Assembly (NCBI GenBank): GCA_029964075.1
Contig: CM057134.1
Location: forward strand, 19,756,905 to 19,820,904
DNA: 64,000 nucleotides
Reading direction: 5' to 3'
Source of the DNA: Patiria pectinifera
Taxonomy: Eukaryota > Echinodermata > Asteroidea > Valvatida > Asterinidae
The notes under the pieces are model-generated. The model made no database searches, was not told where the DNA came from, and saw only the letters and a program-made list of their open reading frames with translations. This document shows positions 33,801 through 39,225 of the stretch, piece by piece. Both the position numbers and the translations under genes were made by a program. The first letter of the stretch is position 1, and every line of letters begins with the position of its first letter.

Positions 33801-34772
33801 ACTAGTCCTAACAAGTCCATCACAAGTTCTCGCAAATCCATCACAGTTCCATTGCTGGTCCATCACATGTTGATCACAAGTCCTCACATGTCCTCACAGG
33901 TCCTCACAATTCCTCACAGGTCCTCACAGGTCCTCACAAGTCCATTACAAGTCATCACCAGTCCCAATAAGTTATCAGGTCCTCATTAATCCTAACAAGT
34001 CCATCACAAGTTCTTGCAAATCCATCACGATTCCATTGCTGGTCCATCACAAGTTGATCACAAGTTCATCACAAGTCCTCACATGTCCTCAGAGGTCCTT
34101 ACAATTGCTTACAGGTCCTCGCAAGTTCTCACAAGTCCTAGCAAGTCAATCACAAGTCTTCACCAGTCCATAACAAGTCCATTACAAGTTAACCTTTTTA
34201 TTTAATCTTAATGAGCAGGGGGAAGGTCCTGTACTTTATTTTTTCAGACATTACCACAATCAGACACAATTCGTGCCTTTCAGGACTTCTTGAGCCAGTG
34301 TTTTACATCATGTTCGTTTCGTGTTTAAAGTTAGCATATTTTCACAGGTTTGCAGGGAATTTTGGCATTATGCACATGTAACCATCCCGCAACTAACAGT
34401 TCTGGCTGCGACTGTTTTCATAACTTGATACAGCTTGGCTTTGACTGTAGGAGATTGATAGGCCAGCTGTGCCTACCAGTTACCTGCTTTTGTCGATAGA
34501 ATTTGACTGTCACAGTGCCAACGAGAAATATGATCTGACTGTCGGTGACTAGCCTGTGTATAAGTTATGGCAGGGGAAGTGGAATAAATTTCCGACTGTC
34601 TGTGACTGATCAAACCACATCTAATTATTTTCCTCCTCCTCAGGGATCTTTGGGAAGAGCCTTGGGGAGGAAGCTGCGTCAGGAGATCGGCTACTCATCC
34701 AGCTTCAGTAGCGTCCCGGAGCAAGTCCGCGCCCGGTCGCGCAGTCAAGAACTCGAGAGTACCATGGTCTGA
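9798..34772 (+). CDS. KAZN: Kazrin, 14 coding exons, three SAM domains (complete)
   Basis: Joining 9798-9861, 18838-19079, 19882-19984, 22696-22905, 23222-23529, 24930-25167, 26417-26626, 27620-27822, 28668-28780, 29690-29924, 31191-31268, 32512-32678, 33361-33499 and 34644-34772 gives 2439 bases in one open frame of 812 codons, all with AG/GT borders. Residues about 137-309 form the coiled coil and contain ELARAKEAL, DRKRLKGEK and RDFIRNYEQ, which are kazrin signatures. Residues about 424-458 are a lysine-rich block (KKKKPKK) ending SKIFGKKNRSALEQL. Three SAM domains follow (about 492-556, 572-640 and 650-720). Vertebrate kazrins bind periplakin, ARVCF catenin and endosomal or dynactin partners and affect cell junctions and trafficking; the role here is inferred. 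Length is close to the long SAM-bearing kazrin isoform. Liprin-beta also has three SAMs, but the coiled-coil signatures exclude it. Confidence 0.93.
9932..10110 (+). repeat. Dispersed repeat R, uninterrupted copy
   Basis: The sequence from 'GCTGTGTACAAAGTCTATGG' through 'ATGGCGTCAAGATGCAACAT' recurs at 55960-58000, where a large insertion splits it. This copy serves as the filled-out reference. It lies at the start of kazrin intron 1. Confidence 0.6.
10305..10514. repeat. Fold-back element, 210 bp
   Basis: The left arm GGAAAGATTTCCATATACGA continues AGTTCACT; the right arm AGTGAACTTCGTACATGCAT continues ATGGAAATCTTTCC. They are inverted copies with one small interruption, around a loop of about 140 bases. 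Confidence 0.65.
10617..11412 (+). repeat. Repeat family A, copy 1, split by a hAT-like element
   Basis: Family A fragments 'AAATCCTCTGCACT..CCAGGATGTCACT' (10620-10678) and 'GTCACTGGCTCTGCCTCAAC' (11229-11412) are contiguous in the other copies (19158, 25480, 35795). Here the segment 10679-11228 interrupts them. Confidence 0.75.
10679..11228. mobile_element. hAT-like non-autonomous element rich in GGGTCGG, copy 1
   Basis: Ends TAATGATGTGCA and TGCACATGTATCATTA are inverted, flanked by an 8-base duplication GTCACTAG / GTCACTGG. The uninterrupted family A sequence GTCACTGG shows the empty site. The 3' third is dominated by CGGGTCGGTT-type repeats. A TIR beginning TAATG and an 8-base duplication are hAT hallmarks. 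The copy at 61760-62331 has the same ends and composition. No transposase is encoded. Confidence 0.75.
11884..12178 (-). mobile_element. tRNA-derived SINE, reverse orientation
   Basis: The plus strand ends with GGGCTTGAACCCACAACC (reverse B box) and TCTACCGCTAGACCACAC (reverse A-box side). Upstream lie AAAGTGCCTTACTCAAGG and 'ACCTGGGTGGAGAGG', blocks shared with the SINEs at 26655, 58803 and 60005. Confidence 0.7.
12571..13224. mobile_element. Tc1/mariner-type inverted-repeat element, TA target
   Basis: The ends are CAGGGTGGTTAAAAAAAAAG followed by GACACCCA, and TGGGTGTCC followed by TTTTTTTTGGAACCACCCTG, flanked on both sides by TA. The 654-bp interior has no transposase frame, so it is non-autonomous. 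It lies in kazrin intron 1. Confidence 0.75.
13465..13860. repeat. Two-unit GCGGGCTAGT repeat region
   Basis: GCGGGCTAGTCAAAC...AGTAGCCCGGCTGGCGAG at 13527-13575 is repeated as GCGGGCTAGTTAGTG...AGTAGCCCGGCTGGCTAG at 13801-13850. Each unit is itself a loose hairpin (GGGCTA/TAGCCC). Confidence 0.5.
13861..14890. other. Kazrin intron 1, nothing recognised
   Basis: A cluster of ACTCG/AGTACT motifs occurs near 14125-14180. No exon, RNA or clear mobile element is visible. Confidence 0.4.
14891..15423 (-). mobile_element. Family B TTAA element, copy 1 (reverse)
   Basis: TTAA-flanked inverted-repeat element (ends about AGGGAATATAC). This reversed copy runs from TTTAAAGGTAATATTCAACA to TATTTCCTTTAATT and shares CTGGTTCCCTGACC and GGGAACCAG with the copies at 18263, 20075, 27016 and 32881. 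Confidence 0.7.
15424..16983. other. Kazrin intron 1, nothing recognised
   Basis: AT-rich sequence with homopolymers. Several overlapping frames near 16108-16496 lack splice support and family resemblance. Confidence 0.4.
16984..17437. mobile_element. Inverted-repeat element (TATGTGACCC ends)
   Basis: Ends TATGTGACCCAATCCACA and TGTGTGGAGTGGGTCACATA are inverted. The 454-bp interior is non-coding. Confidence 0.65.
17651..18100. repeat. Fold-back element with 50-60 bp arms
   Basis: The left arm CCTTATCCTTGGCCTCAACC continues CCTATGAGTTTCATTT. The right arm is its inverse, AAATGAAACTCATAGGGGTT continuing GAGGCCAAGGATAAGG. The loop holds a second inverted pair, CACTGTGTTATGTAAGCTGTG versus CACAGCTTACATAACACAG (shortened). 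Confidence 0.7.
18181..18262 (+). repeat. Repeat family A, 3' fragment
   Basis: 'TTACATGGTGGCAATTGGAG', GATTGTGCAGGATTGAGG and GGGGGTTAGGATTAA match the right end of family A. It abuts the family B copy at 18263. Confidence 0.55.
18263..18785 (+). mobile_element. Family B TTAA element, copy 2
   Basis: Begins TTAAAGGGAATATACAACAT and ends ATGTACATTCCCTTTAA, giving inverted ends AGGGAATRTAC between TTAA sites, as in piggyBac-like non-autonomous elements. It is nearly identical to the copy at 20075 and ends about 52 bases before kazrin exon 2. Confidence 0.8.
18838..19079 (+). CDS. KAZN: Kazrin exon 2
   Basis: TTCCGCAG|CG enters in phase 1 and the exon leaves at GAACAG|GTAAGA in phase 0. It encodes residues 22-102, including SLDFLNDQIVQFMFTP and the helical segment LMRRLLIDAQMKYRQVVDEN, probably the start of the coiled coil. 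Confidence 0.9.
19158..19578 (+). repeat. Repeat family A, copy 2
   Basis: Contains AAATCCTCTTTGCC, GTCAAGGTCTTGGGCCGGAC, GATGTCACTGGCCAAGCCTC and GATTTGGCAGGATTGAGG, then a GGTAGGGTTAATT end. It lies in kazrin intron 2. Confidence 0.75.
19743..19816 (+). other. tRNA-like sequence, probably decayed or SINE head
   Basis: GGCTGGATAGCTCAGTTGGT with AGAGCA forms a good acceptor strand and D arm, and 3' TCCAGTC pairs with GGCTGGA with one wobble. The T arm (GCAAG TTCAAAC CCCGT) has two mismatches and the anticodon loop lacks a U33, so this is unlikely to be a working tRNA gene. Confidence 0.5.
19882..19984 (+). CDS. KAZN: Kazrin exon 3
   Basis: ATTGCCAG|CTCC to GCAG|GTAAGC, 103 bases, phase 0 to 1. 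It encodes LPNVVVTQLTDTNKRLDYF and an acidic GGSDPDNDKGNA stretch. It is short and less conserved, but the phases fit both neighbours exactly. Confidence 0.8.
20075..20607 (+). mobile_element. Family B TTAA element, copy 3
   Basis: From CTTAAAGGGAATATAAAACA to TACATTCCCTTTAAG. It matches copy 2 almost base for base, with a short insertion (TTAATTTTTT near 20420). It lies in kazrin intron 3. Confidence 0.8.
20924..21166. repeat. Fold-back element, 243 bp
   Basis: GGGCCCAATTTCACGGCGCT opens and AGCGCCGTGAAATTGGGCCC closes the element. The inner arms GGCTTATAAAAGCAGGTTAC and GTAACCTGCTTTTATAAGCC are also inverted, giving a hairpin of roughly 100-bp arms with small differences. Confidence 0.85.
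21661..22385 (+). mobile_element. tRNA-derived SINE, tandemly duplicated
   Basis: Two units (21661-22015 and 22016-22385) of about 355 bp carry TTGGCGTAGCGGTACTTTCC (A-box side) and GACCCGGGTTCGAATCCTGC (B box), then a shared body and an ATAATAAAAATAATAATA tail. The two differ at few positions. They lie in kazrin intron 3. Confidence 0.8.
22696..22905 (+). CDS. KAZN: Kazrin exon 4 (coiled coil)
   Basis: TTGTCACAG|AATGGG to TACAG|GTATGG, phase 1 to 1. It encodes EWEKQQEESELQRLRDR, then SAGELKIQLTQTEHELARAK. This heptad-rich segment is among the best kazrin matches. Confidence 0.93.
23222..23529 (+). CDS. KAZN: Kazrin exon 5 (coiled-coil core)
   Basis: CCCCCAG|CAATG to GACAAG|GTAGGA, phase 1 to 0. 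It encodes AMKSDRKRLKGEKVDLLNQM, RDFIRNYEQ and a long charged helix ending EEEIDK. The DRKRLKGEK and RDFIRNYEQ motifs are diagnostic of kazrin. Confidence 0.95.
23641..24034 (-). mobile_element. Non-LTR retrotransposon 3' end (truncated)
   Basis: The minus-strand frame 24034-23651 (127 codons) reads RRARLAGHCYRAKEQVVSDL, then PNRGRRPLNYVDTVCND, typical of the C-terminal tail of RTE/CR1-like reverse transcriptases after the catalytic domain. The 3' end carries (ATG)n on the minus strand (plus: ATCATCATCATCATTGG), an RTE-like tail. The catalytic domain is absent, so this is a dead 5'-truncated insertion in kazrin intron 5. Confidence 0.7.
24063..24247. mobile_element. Short inverted-repeat element (AAAGCCCGGTTCATACT ends)
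   Basis: Starts TTAAAGCCCGGTTCATACTT and ends GAGTATGAACCGGGCTTTA. The interior is rich in TTCGC/GCGAA words. It is 185 bp in kazrin intron 5. Confidence 0.8.
24590..24928. repeat. Dispersed repeat C, copy 1, reaching exon 6 acceptor
   Basis: 'GACGCGCACCGTTCCTTGTG', AAGATGACGTCGGTCGGTTA and GGTGAGGGGGTACTTGTGAA recur at 26187-26392. The right end, TATCAACTATCCACCCTCGA then ACCATGTTATATTTGTA, recurs near 38103-38140. Confidence 0.65.
24930..25167 (+). CDS. KAZN: Kazrin exon 6 (disordered His/Thr/Ser-rich linker)
   Basis: TCCACAG|TTGAAG to TTTCAG|GTATTA, phase 0 to 1. It encodes residues 310-388, rich in His, Pro, Thr and Ser (TCTYHHPPHTPTITLTSTP). The intron just before it derives from a dispersed repeat. 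Confidence 0.85.
25207..25350 (-). mobile_element. SINE fragment, reverse orientation
   Basis: 'TTCAATATTGGGTTTTGTCC', TTCACCGACG and GGACTCGAACCCACAACC match 38893-39010 in order. The B box is reversed (GACTCGAACCC). It begins 40 bases after exon 6. Confidence 0.6.
25480..25892 (+). repeat. Repeat family A, copy 3 (full length)
   Basis: Opens TCTAACCCTAACCTTCCCAA and ends GGGAGTTAGGGTTAAG, so the ends are inverted (AACCCTAAC/GTTAGGGTT). The interior alternates GGAGGATTTTGCAGGATT with GAGGCAGTGGTCACCCCTCC. It lies in kazrin intron 6. Confidence 0.8.
26187..26392. repeat. Dispersed repeat C, copy 2
   Basis: GGGACATTTCGCTGGTTGAC through GGTGAGGGGGTACTTGTGAG parallels copy 1 with scattered differences. 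It ends 24 bases before kazrin exon 7. Confidence 0.65.
26417..26626 (+). CDS. KAZN: Kazrin exon 7 (basic block)
   Basis: GTTGCAG|ACATC to GATG|GTAAGA, phase 1 to 1. It encodes an acidic/Ser stretch, then REKKKKPKKQSKKFNSLSKI and FGKKNRSALEQLVFD. The position of this basic cluster before the SAM region fits the vertebrate kazrin basic/nuclear-localisation segment. Confidence 0.92.
26655..26940 (-). mobile_element. tRNA-derived SINE, reverse orientation
   Basis: CTGGGTGGAGAGAGGCAAGT, AAGTGGCTTGCCCAAGGACA and CTAACCACTAGGCCACACTC are the blocks shared with the SINEs at 58803 and 60005. The B box is decayed (GGATTCACACCCC). Confidence 0.65.
27016..27570 (-). mobile_element. Family B TTAA element, copy 4 (reverse)
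   Basis: From TTTTAAAGAAAATGTACAAC to GTATATTCCCTTTAAG, with AGTCTGGTTCCCAGACC in the middle. It ends about 50 bases before kazrin exon 8. Confidence 0.75.
27620..27822 (+). CDS. KAZN: Kazrin exon 8 (SAM 1, first half)
   Basis: TTGTACAG|ATACT to GGGAAG|GTAAAA, phase 1 to 0. It encodes residues 459-526, with the SAM start MTLWKADMVVSWLEITMCLP followed by QYSQNCQENIKSGK. Confidence 0.93.
28082..28512 (+). mobile_element. Full-length tRNA-derived SINE with (ATT)n tail
   Basis: The head TCATGGCCGAGCGCTTAAGA and GTGCGGTTCGAGTCCCGGTC have the A and B boxes and long variable arm of a Leu/Ser-type tRNA. The body includes GGGACGTAAAGCTG and AAGCGCCTTGAGTAC, and the tail is TATTATTATTATTATTA. It lies in kazrin intron 8. 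Confidence 0.85.
28668..28780 (+). CDS. KAZN: Kazrin exon 9 (SAM 1, second half)
   Basis: GTTGTAG|GTGTT to CGAAAA|GTGAGT, phase 0 to 2. It encodes VLLGLSDAELESGMGVTNVL and HRRKVRLAIEEQRPG, completing SAM 1 with the usual L-G-[IV]-x-x-x-L-H-R-x-K pattern. Confidence 0.93.
29690..29924 (+). CDS. KAZN: Kazrin exon 10 (SAM 2, whole domain)
   Basis: TTGACCAG|CATATA to AAAGGG|GTAAGT, phase 2 to 0. It encodes HRWVARTWLNDLGLGQYSLQ, then DGRVLNSLTRKDLEKHLGI and HHVSLLHGIELLR, a complete SAM domain in a single exon. Confidence 0.95.
29925..31190. other. Kazrin intron 10, nothing recognised
   Basis: The exon 10 frame runs on into the intron for 60 codons before a stop, which is chance. No repeat boundary or RNA could be defined. 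Confidence 0.4.
31191..31268 (+). CDS. KAZN: Kazrin exon 11 (SAM 3, start)
   Basis: GCGCACACAG|TGTGAA to CTCAAG|GTAAGA, 78 bases, phase 0 to 0. It encodes CEDMDCDLVVWTSQRLIRWS and RTIDLK, helix 1 of the third SAM. Confidence 0.9.
31923..32372. mobile_element. TTAA-flanked fold-back element, 450 bp
   Basis: Left TTAAAGAGGTTGTGGAATGC then TCGAAGACATTTCCGTCAT; right ATGACGGAAATGTCTTCGAG then CATTCCACAACCTCTTTAA. The arms run for roughly 150 bases (through GCCTAAGGTGTGATGAAATA / TTTCATTACACCTTAGGC). TTAA bounds both sides. It lies in kazrin intron 11. Confidence 0.85.
32512..32678 (+). CDS. KAZN: Kazrin exon 12 (SAM 3, remainder)
   Basis: CTTCTTCAG|GAATAT to CGCAAG|GTGAGG, phase 0 to 2. It encodes EYADNLLDSGVHGALMVLEP and KTIIRRHLTTELNSI, matching the SVHGxLMVLEP-type third SAM shared by kazrin and liprins. 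Confidence 0.93.
32881..33325 (+). mobile_element. Family B TTAA element, copy 5 (3' truncated)
   Basis: Begins TTAAAGTTTATATACAACAT and follows family B through CAAGCCAGCTAGTCTGGTTC, but lacks the terminal TACATTCCCTTTAA. It stops about 35 bases before kazrin exon 13. Confidence 0.7.
33361..33499 (+). CDS. KAZN: Kazrin exon 13 (Ser/Arg-rich tail)
   Basis: CACTTTAG|AGCAA to TTCAGG|GTAGGT, phase 2 to 0. It encodes VDTRSRRSSGGGTLGRSFQR and a Ser/Arg-rich continuation. If the donor is skipped the frame runs about 30 codons into the adjacent minisatellite before stopping near 33590. Confidence 0.85.
33500..34195 (+). repeat. Minisatellite of CCTCACAAGT / CCTCACAGGT units in kazrin intron 13
   Basis: Units of about 10-13 bp (AAGTCCTCAC, AGGTCCTCAC, AAGTCCATCAC) repeat for 700 bp directly after the exon 13 donor. 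Two plus-strand frames inside (to 124 codons) are repeat-derived Ser/Thr/His-rich strings and are not considered genes. Confidence 0.9.
34644..34772 (+). CDS. KAZN: Kazrin exon 14 (C-terminus and stop)
   Basis: TCCTCCTCAG|GGATCT in phase 0, stop TGA at 34770-34772. It encodes GSLGRALGRKLRQEIGYSSS and ends QELESTMV. The last residues form a possible PDZ-ligand-like tail (S-T-M-V), which is inference only. Confidence 0.85.
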   Translation, partial: GSLGRALGRKLRQEIGYSSSFSSVPEQVRARSRSQELESTMV

Positions 34773-35161
34773 GAAACGCACGTATCGTACAGTAGATTCA
34801 GCATGCTATTGTATTCACGACGAGATTATCATGTCACAGAAACATTTGCGTACCATTTATGTTGTAAAAGAAAGTTTGCAGTCGCCACATACGACAAGAA
34901 ACCTCTTTAGTGAGTTTTTGTGGCCCTAAAAGTACCTTGGTCTAAACACTTTCTATAAATTTGGGTTCCACTTTTTTCCCTTTGACATCTATGATATTTA
35001 ATTTGAGGCACTTCTTTTTAATAATGCAGTCGTCCTTGTCGCCCTGCCTGTTACTCCCTGTACCACCCCAAATTGCCCTGCCTGTTATTCCCGGTACCCC
35101 CTCCCCCCCCAAAATAAACGCCTGAGAAGTAAATGGTCTAATGGTTTCATCGAGCAATAAA
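34773..35161 (+). promoter_or_regulatory. Probable kazrin 3' UTR with two AATAAA signals
   Basis: AATAAA hexamers occur at 35113-35118 and 35156-35161, 340-390 bases after the stop, a usual spacing for cleavage and polyadenylation. A block with 'CCCTGCCTGTTACTCC' at 35042-35090 recurs near 50575 and 51960 and is a dispersed repeat. The true transcript end is not proven. Confidence 0.4.
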
Positions 35162-35794
35162 TACATTGTTGATACATTGTAGTACATGTGGAAATGGGTT
35201 AATTTTTAAATTTAACTTTTTAGGGGGCCGATCAATGCCATGTTTATTAAACTAAGTCTGTAGTATTTCCTTTCAAAATTCACACACTTGTGTACACCCA
35301 GTCGTGAATGTTTATACACCCAAGGACAATGCTTTGTGTTTCCCTTTGTCCCTGTAATATAACACTCTCCCATAGACTAAGCACATAACCGTACGATCGA
35401 GGACCTTTTTTTCAACATAAGACCCAACGCTCGAGCACTGAAAGGATCTTTTGTTCTCCCTTTGTGTGTCTGTCCTCTGTCGTAAAGCTATACATTGTAC
35501 ACAATAACATACATTTCTTTTTCTTAAATTAAGGTGCACATCAAAGACTCTCCTTTGTCTTTCTAAAAAAGTCTTGTATTTTTGTATATTAATTTTCTCC
35601 ATTCCTCTTAATATCATTTGATTTGAAAAAAATTCCAACTTTTTTACAACTTTTGTGAAAATTTAAATGTTGATTTACCTATTTGGAGTAACAAAAGTCA
35701 ACAAATTCTCAATAATGATGCTAGAAGTGCTTTCAAATGAAAATCAACTTCAATATAAACAGAGGTTGTGTTAAAGACTACATCCTACAGTATC

Positions 35795-36203
35795 TATTAA
35801 TCCTATTACCTTCCCAAATCCTCTTTGCAAAATGGAGGATTTTGCAGGATTGAGGCTATATGGCAAAAATGTGTGGCTGATTTTGGAGGATGCACTGTGT
35901 CAAGGTCTTGGGCCGGACCTTGTGTTGTTTATGCTCAGCCGTGCATAAATTTAGGCCTAGATTATACTTGAAATCCTCTGCACTGCTCCAGGCTGTCACT
36001 GGCTCTGCCTCAACATATTGACAGTGATTGCTGGAGGATTGTGCAGGATAAAGGCAGTGGTCACCCCTCCAAGGACCACACTCAAGAAATAACGGAGGAT
36101 TTTGGAGGATTGAGGTTGTATGCAATTTTGACATGGAGGCAGTTGGAGCATTTTGCAGGATTGAGGTTGAATCCTACCAAAATGCATAGGGAGTTAGGGT
36201 TAA
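35795..36203 (+). repeat. Repeat family A, copy 4
   Basis: From CTTCCCAAATCCTCTTTGCA to GGGAGTTAGGGTTAAATG, the closest full-length match to copy 3. It lies past the kazrin 3' end. Confidence 0.8.
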
Positions 36204-36389
36204 ATGATGTAGTATGCTCTTTGGGCTTCCTGTTTGTTGATCTATTGATGGTACGTTATTTCTACGCCTCTCTCTATTCACAGTGCTTTCTTTCATGTTT
36301 TATGCAGTTTTCCCACATATATCATGTACACTATCAATGCAGAATCACTTTCAAGTGCTCTTATATAAAGCAACGTAGGATCATTTACA

Positions 36390-36755
36390 ATTCAGGCTAT
36401 TCACAAAAAAAGAGCGCCACCAATAGTTTGCCACAGAGAGTTAATTTTTCCCAGTGCATTGTGGGAGATGGTCGACAAATTCGCAGTGCGTGACATTTGA
36501 AACTCACTGTTCGTTTTTTTTTCTGGTCAATAGTTTCGTAAGCGTATGATTCGAGTATATGTTTGCCCTTTTCTTTGTATCAATATGGTGATTTTTGGTA
36601 AGGTGGCAGAACGCTATACCTCAGTCTATAACATATTAGCTCAAGTGTCTACTGACACTCATTCAAATGGGTCATATTTTGTCGACCGTAAACTTGAAAA
36701 GTTGACTCTATGGCAAACTCTTGGTGGCACACCGCATTGTAAATCGCCCGAATTA
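36390..36755. mobile_element. Family F inverted-repeat element, copy 1
   Basis: GAGCGCCACCAATAGTTTGC with CAGTGCATTGTGGGAGATGG near the left end, and GGCAAACTCTTGGTGGCACA then AAATCGCCCGAATT at the right end, form inverted ends. The element matches 48016-48382. Confidence 0.75.
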
Positions 36756-37019
36756 TAAGTACCTGGAAAAAGTACAAGTACCTACTGATTTAATAACAGA
36801 AACGGAGCTCAAAGTAAAGATAGGAATGGTACCAAATACCCCGGGGAAATACTCCGCCTGATATGGTATAGTTTGGAAGAAAAGTAACATTGAAGGTCTT
36901 TTTAAAATATTGCCCACTTTTTAAAAAATGTGTTAGTACATGAAATTCAGTTACAAGACCCCAAAGAATTCCACGCACATTTTCTCTTTTTGCTCAAAAT
37001 GTATAGTGTCCACTGAGCT

Positions 37020-37690
37020 AAAACTTCAGGGTAGAGTACATGTACATCATTTGTAATTTGTGCATTATGTTTGTTTAAAGCAACAAAAGTGCTCAAAATC
37101 TAAAGAAGGGTGCTGAACAACTAACCTGATAAAGGTTTAATAGGTCAATGAATGCATTACATTCCAAGAAAACAATATTCTAGGATCTCAATTTCAGATA
37201 AAAAGTTGCTGAGTCATGTTTTGAATTGCTCCCGAGTTCAGCGTCTGGGACATGCTCTCATTCAGCCGATTGCAGCTACGCGATGTTGCGCACTGAACCG
37301 ACGAATTATAGCGACCGCACGCACATGTGCATCGTGTCAACGCTTGCGTGTACTTTGATGAATAACATGTAAAAACGAAATACTAACGGAAATTTCCAAG
37401 AATGCGTCTTAAGACGCATCATTGGAATTACCTTCTTTTATTGATTTCTTCAAAATGACAGCTTGCCAGAAAGAATAATTTCACAGGGAGTTTAGACCCC
37501 TTACTATCTTTCAACCTAGTATGCTTTTCAACAAAAATTATATCAGCTACTTTTTGGATAACTGCAAATGATGGACTGTAGCTTTAAACATGATACTTTG
37601 TTATCCACCATAAGACTTTCGAGCACTTTTGTTGCTTTGGACAACTTGAAAAATTCACCAAAAACGAGTGACCCTATGTACCTTTAAAAC
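37020..37690. repeat. Repeat family E, copy 1
   Basis: AAAGCAACAAAAGTGCTCAA near the left and CGAGCACTTTTGTTGCTTTG near the right are inverted. The left 230 bases (GGTGCTGAACAACTAACC, CAATATTCTAGGATCT) recur at 46590-46800. Confidence 0.65.
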
Positions 37691-38017
37691 TGCTCGGGAA
37701 AAACCTAAATATACATGTATAATGTAGCTTGAAGTGTAAATTCAACCTTTTATGCCTGCAGTGTTGTGTGACATCACAAAGAAGCGGCAACTTCTGCCAT
37801 TGTACAGTTCTTATTGCTAAAACCTCATACATATTCATGAGCCAGAGCCAAATTTAACTGGTCACACGCCATGCATAAAATTAAATGCACTCATGCATGG
37901 ACAAGTACATTTTAACTTTAAAGCGGATGAAATGCATTTTCTCGACCAGGCTCATGAAATTACAAAATAATGTCACTGAATATGCATGAGGTATAGTGAA
38001 ATAAATAAAACAATGTT

Positions 38018-38145
38018 TTTTTTCAGGTGGATAGTTGATATTAGTTCCTCTCAGTATTGGTTTCGCCTGAGGAACTAGTTTGTTAATGTTCAACACCTCG
38101 TGTCAACTATCCACCCTCAAACCATGTTATATTTGTAAGTTAACA
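38018..38145. mobile_element. Short fold-back element (AGGTGGATAGTTGA ends)
   Basis: AGGTGGATAGTTGATATTAG and GTGTCAACTATCCACCCT are inverted, with an inner pair TTCCTC...GAGGAACTAG. The right flank matches the sequence next to the kazrin exon 6 acceptor. Confidence 0.55.
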
Positions 38146-38892
38146 TAGTGACTGGCTAAGATTGCATTTCACTTAAAGTTGTTCAAAATCATATAAATTA
38201 GGGATCATAGCAAAGTTGGGGTGAAATCATCTTCCGATTTCGAAAGGCAGGAACACTTTAGTGTGATTTTGCTGATAAAGCAAAAGGAAAATTGATCCGA
38301 AGGAAATACATGTACGATGTACATTGACCGTAGATGTTAAGATGATGTACTGTACAGAATTCACTTTTAGGGCATTTTCAATTGTGAATGAAAATTTGAT
38401 TTTAAATAGCATTGTACAAATAATGTAACGGCTGAAAATATTTGTTTTTAATATTTCTTTTCCTTACTCGGCAAGTTTTGCACAACAACAACAATTTTGA
38501 GTCAGAATGCAGTGAGCAGTTCATAACAGCATAACAATAAAATACCGTTTTCAAACGACTTATTTCAGAAAAAAATTCCCTTGCTACTTCAATGTGACAC
38601 TTCATGACTGCAGGGATATTAATCTTGGTTCCAAGACACCCTAAGCGGTGCCATTTTTCAGCGCGCACAGATTATTGGACCGTGCAGCGATTCACTGAAG
38701 TGGGCACCCTAAACATACACGACAACAGGCCATTCTTTGCGTGCGGTTCATCGACCGAGTGGTTCGTGAAAGAGAAACATGCATGCTGCTACGCAGTACA
38801 AATGCTGTACCTTCTATCGTGAATACCCCGCTAAGAACGTCTTCTCCAAGACCACAGGAATATATATATGATGGATTTGAGTTGGGAAGATG

Positions 38893-39225
38893 TAAATTCA
38901 ACATTGGGTTTTGCCCTTCACCGACACTGTTTACTCGGTGTTGTCTGAGGGCTTTTGAGAACAAAAATCACTAGCTAACTCAGGTGAGACGCGAACCCAC
39001 GACCTCCTGCTTACTAGTGCAGACGTCTTATTACTCGACCGTCGAGCTTGCCGGGGTCAGCTGGCTGAATCTGATGTAGCAGTGGGTATCCAATCTGTTT
39101 GTAGGATGTATCTCAATATATCCGATTCAAACCAGCCAGTGATCCCAGCGAGCTCGGTGGTCGAGTGATATTTAAAGACATCTGCACTAGTAAGCCGGAG
39201 GTCATGGGTTTGAGCCCCATCCGAG
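38893..39225. mobile_element. Two SINE heads in opposite orientation
   Basis: A reversed tRNA-like head (GCGAACCCACGACCTCCTGC, CTTACTAGTGCAGACGTC, ACTCGACCGTCGAGCT) at 38987-39047 is mirrored by a forward head (AGCTCGGTGGTCGAGTGATA, CTGCACTAGTAAGCCGGAGG, GGGTTTGAGCCCC) at 39149-39220. Together they form a fold-back of about 70-bp arms. Confidence 0.7.

Noticed and set aside
33615..33989. 124-codon Ser/His-rich protein
   Set aside because: It is a translation of the minisatellite in a kazrin intron.
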